The notes under the pieces: generated by a model
The model's input: only the letters and a program-made list of their open reading frames with translations
The model's database searches: none
Told to the model about the DNA's origin: nothing
Shown: positions 4,636 to 6,459 of the stretch, one piece after another
Position numbering within the stretch: the first letter of the stretch is position 1
Layout: each line of letters starts with the position of its first letter
Made by a program: the position numbers and the translations under genes
NCBI GenBank assembly: GCA_903822375.1
Contig: CAIJOU010000692.1
Coordinates: 1-6,459, forward strand
DNA length: 6,459 nucleotides
From: Candidatus Hydrogenedentota bacterium
GTDB lineage: Bacteria; Hydrogenedentota; Hydrogenedentia; Hydrogenedentales; CAITNO01
Direction of reading: 5' to 3'

Positions 4636-6459
4636 TCACTTGCCCGCATGGTTGGTCCGCTCCCGGTTCCACAGTTCAAGCCGTGTGCCGAGCGGCATCG
4701 AGGAATCTCCCGGCAGGGTGTCTGTCGTCCACGGCATCGCTTCCCACGGCCTGGCTGTCCCGCCAGAAGACCTGGTAATTACCTGTCGTTCATCCAGATT
4801 GAAGTTCACATAAAATACTTCTTTCTCATGCCCCGTCAGCGTGAGCAGCTCCTGGCCCGAATCGGCGTCCCACAGTTTGGCCGTTCTGTCCTCAGACCCA
4901 GTGAGCACACGCCGTCCGTCCGGACTGAACGCCACGGACGTTATCCGCTCCGCATGCCCTGTCAACGTGATCAGTTCCTTGCCGAAATCGGCGTCCCACA
5001 GCTTGGCAGTTCTGCCAACAGACCAAGTGAGCACTCGCCGTCCGTCCATACAAAACATCACCGACGTTACACTGCCCTCATGGTCGGCCAGCGTGAGTAG
5101 TTCCTTGCCTGAGTCGGCGTCCCACAATTTGGCGGTTCCGTCAATAGACCCAGTGAGCACACGCCGTCCGTCCGGACTCAATGTCATGGACGTTACACCG
5201 CCCGTATGGCCAGTCAGAGCAAGCAACTCTTTGCCCGAATCGGCGTCCCACAACTTTGGGGGAGCGTCGTCAGATCTCGTGAGTACCCGCCGTCCGTCCA
5301 TGCAAAACGCCACGGATGTTACGCTGCCCGCAAAAGTGGCCACATCCATTCCGGACTCGGTATCCCACAACTTGGCGGTCTTGTCCTCATACCTCGTGAG
5401 CACCCGCCGTCCGTCCATCCAAGATTCCATGGAAACCACGCCACCGGCGTTGCCTGCCAAGGTGAGCCGTTCCCTGCCCGCGTCGATGTCCCACAGCTTG
5501 GCCGTCTTGTTTTCAGGTCCAGCAGTTATCCGCCGCCCGTCCGGACTGAACGCAGTGGCAGTTACACCGCCCGCAAAAGTGGCCAATACTCTTCCTGACT
5601 CGGCGTCCCACAGCTTGGCGGTCTTGTCCTCAGACCACGTGAGCACCCGCCGCCCGTCCAAACTGAACGCCACCGACGTTACGTCACCCTCATGGCCCGT
5701 CAGGGTAACCAACTCCTTGCCCGAGTCGGCGTCCCACAGCCTGGCGGTCTTGTCTCCAGACCCTGTGAGCACCCGCCGCCCGTCCGGACTGAATGCCACG
5801 GACGTTACGTCATGCGCGTGGCCGACTAGGCTAAGTTGCTCCTTTCCTGACTCGATGTCCCACAGCTTGGCGGTCTTGTCATTAGACCCCGTGAGCATCC
5901 GACGTCCGTCCGGACTCAACGTCACGGCCATTACGTCGTACGCGAAGGCAGCCAACTCGGCCCGTGTATTGGTGTCCCACAGCCTGGCGATCTTATCCTC
6001 GGACCATGTTAGCCTCCGCGTCGGGCCGACCTCCATGGAACTAAGTCTGCCCCCCCTATCGGACAACGTGGCCGGCCTCTTGTCCGACTCGGTGTCCCAC
6101 AGCTTGGCAGTCTTGTCGTCAGACCCAGTGAGCACCTGACGTCCGTCCGGACTGAACGCCACGGAGCGTACCGCTCCTGCATGGCCCACCAGGGTCAGCA
6201 CTTCCTTTCCCGACTCGGCGTCCCACAGCATGGTGGTCTTGTCGTCAGACCCAGTGAGCACCTGCTGTCCGTCCGGGCTGAACGCCACGGCCCATATGTT
6301 GCCCGTATGACCCGACAGCGTCAGCAGTTCCTTTCCCGAGTCGGCATCCCACAGCTTGGCGGCCTCCCAGATCAAATCAGCAGCCTCGATTTTAAGCTTT
6401 TGCGCCAGGTCGCGATAATGCCAGCGTACCTCCGGTTCGGCATGATGTGACCGGCCGCG
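4636..6459 (-). CDS. WD40 repeat protein, 14 WD anchors (N-terminus outside window)
   Basis: The reverse-strand frame is open from the right edge to TGA at 4636-4638, giving 607 visible residues; the start lies beyond the window (a TTG at 6375 is internal). The first 35 or so residues are helical-looking and charged (VRWHYRDLAQKLKIEAADL). Then follow WD40 repeats with the consensus GHxxxVTSVAFSPDGRRVLTG and SxDKTAKLWDADSGKELLTL. I count 14 WD anchors, the last degenerate (ARPWEAMPW), which would suit two seven-bladed beta-propellers. The first repeat keeps only its final strand. The C-terminal tail (LPGDSSMPLGTRLELWNRER) resembles the short tail that follows the propeller in many bacterial WD40 proteins. 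WD40 propellers are protein-protein scaffolds; no catalytic residues are seen. In bacteria they are often fused to kinase, protease, NTPase or sigma-factor-like domains, so an effector or enzyme domain may lie upstream, off the window. No membrane segment or signal is visible in this part. No other gene shares its direction except the two small genes downstream. Confidence 0.93.
   Translation of the reverse strand, partial: RGRSHHAEPEVRWHYRDLAQKLKIEAADLIWEAAKLWDADSGKELLTLSGHTGNIWAVAFSPDGQQVLTGSDDKTTMLWDAESGKEVLTLVGHAGAVRSVAFSPDGRQVLTGSDDKTAKLWDTESDKRPATLSDRGGRLSSMEVGPTRRLTWSEDKIARLWDTNTRAELAAFAYDVMAVTLSPDGRRMLTGSNDKTAKLWDIESGKEQLSLVGHAHDVTSVAFSPDGRRVLTGSGDKTARLWDADSGKELVTLTGHEGDVTSVAFSLDGRRVLTWSEDKTAKLWDAESGRVLATFAGGVTATAFSPDGRRITAGPENKTAKLWDIDAGRERLTLAGNAGGVVSMESWMDGRRVLTRYEDKTAKLWDTESGMDVATFAGSVTSVAFCMDGRRVLTRSDDAPPKLWDADSGKELLALTGHTGGVTSMTLSPDGRRVLTGSIDGTAKLWDADSGKELLTLADHEGSVTSVMFCMDGRRVLTWSVGRTAKLWDADFGKELITLTGHAERITSVAFSPDGRRVLTGSEDRTAKLWDADSGQELLTLTGHEKEVFYVNFNLDERQVITRSSGGTARPWEAMPWTTDTLPGDSSMPLGTRLELWNRERTNHAGK
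4741..6348 (-). repeat. tandem 126-bp WD40-coding repeat array
   Basis: The codon for the Asp of LWD (Glu in the last, degenerate copy) recurs on the reverse strand at + strand positions 6346, 6220, 6094, 5974, 5857, 5731, 5605, 5488, 5362, 5245, 5119, 4993, 4867 and 4741. The spacings are 126 bp in nine intervals plus one 120 and three 117 (126,126,120,117,126,126,117,126,117,126,126,126,126). All are multiples of three, so the frame is preserved. The copies share long near-identical DNA blocks, for example GTGAGCACCCGCCGTCCGTC and close variants. This points to duplication by recombination with later divergence. The first and last copies are the most degenerate. Confidence 0.9.

Noticed and set aside
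4741..6348. Regular direct repeats as a CRISPR array or other non-coding repeat
   Set aside because: The units are 117-126 bp, all multiples of three, diverged throughout, with no short repeat/unique spacer pattern. They encode WD40 repeats.
4324..6450. Long + strand open frames antisense to the WD40 array (up to 432 aa)
   Set aside because: They repeat with the same 126-bp period and are Ser/Pro/Arg-rich. They are the mirror of a repetitive coding sequence that lacks reverse-strand stops in each unit, and the WD40 frame explains the conservation fully.

Overview
The window is a 6.5 kb bacterial fragment of moderately high GC content, probably from an environmental, surface- and polysaccharide-oriented lineage. 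Three features suggest this: an Ig-like surface protein ending in a hydrophobic/arginine-rich C-terminal anchor, a large secreted glycosidase-like protein, and a long bacterial WD40 propeller protein. This set resembles the Planctomycetota/Verrucomicrobiota/Hydrogenedentota type of genome. That placement is an inference from protein architecture only; no rRNA or marker gene is present.

Layout, left to right. (1) 1-377 (+) is the C-terminal end of a secreted Ig-like protein with a sorting-signal-like tail. (2) 403-912 (+) is an unrecognised open frame with coding-like codon use. It ends in an ATGA overlap with the start of the next gene. (3) 909-3305 (+) is a full-length secreted protein of 798 aa. 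It looks like a DUF6259/GH36-type (beta/alpha)8-barrel glycosidase with an N-terminal beta-sandwich and a C-terminal Ig-like tail. (4) 3506-3670 (+) is a complete 54-aa FmdB-type zinc ribbon protein with a good ribosome binding site. (5) 3764-3940 (-) is a 58-aa unrecognised small gene or gene remnant. (6) 4017-4256 (-) is a 79-aa CxxC/CxxC zinc-ribbon protein with a GTG start and a strong Shine-Dalgarno. (7) 4324-4585 (+) is a short coding-like stretch that appears broken by a one-base frameshift. (8) 4636 to the right edge (-) is a partial protein of at least 607 aa made almost wholly of highly similar WD40 repeats, with 14 evenly spaced WD anchors. Its N-terminus lies outside the window.

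The left part (1-3305) reads as a surface/secretion segment: an anchored Ig-like protein followed by an exported carbohydrate-active enzyme. The middle (3306-4600) holds small genes and degraded pieces. The right part is the WD40 gene, transcribed toward the middle. No operon joins these blocks except possibly items 2 and 3.

I see no tRNA, rRNA, CRISPR array, insertion sequence or clear phage gene. The strongest unusual signals are the near-identical WD40 array with its periodic short repeats, the two broken or undersized coding stretches in the middle, and the unassigned ORF coupled to the glycosidase. I did not find a convincing new multi-gene system.
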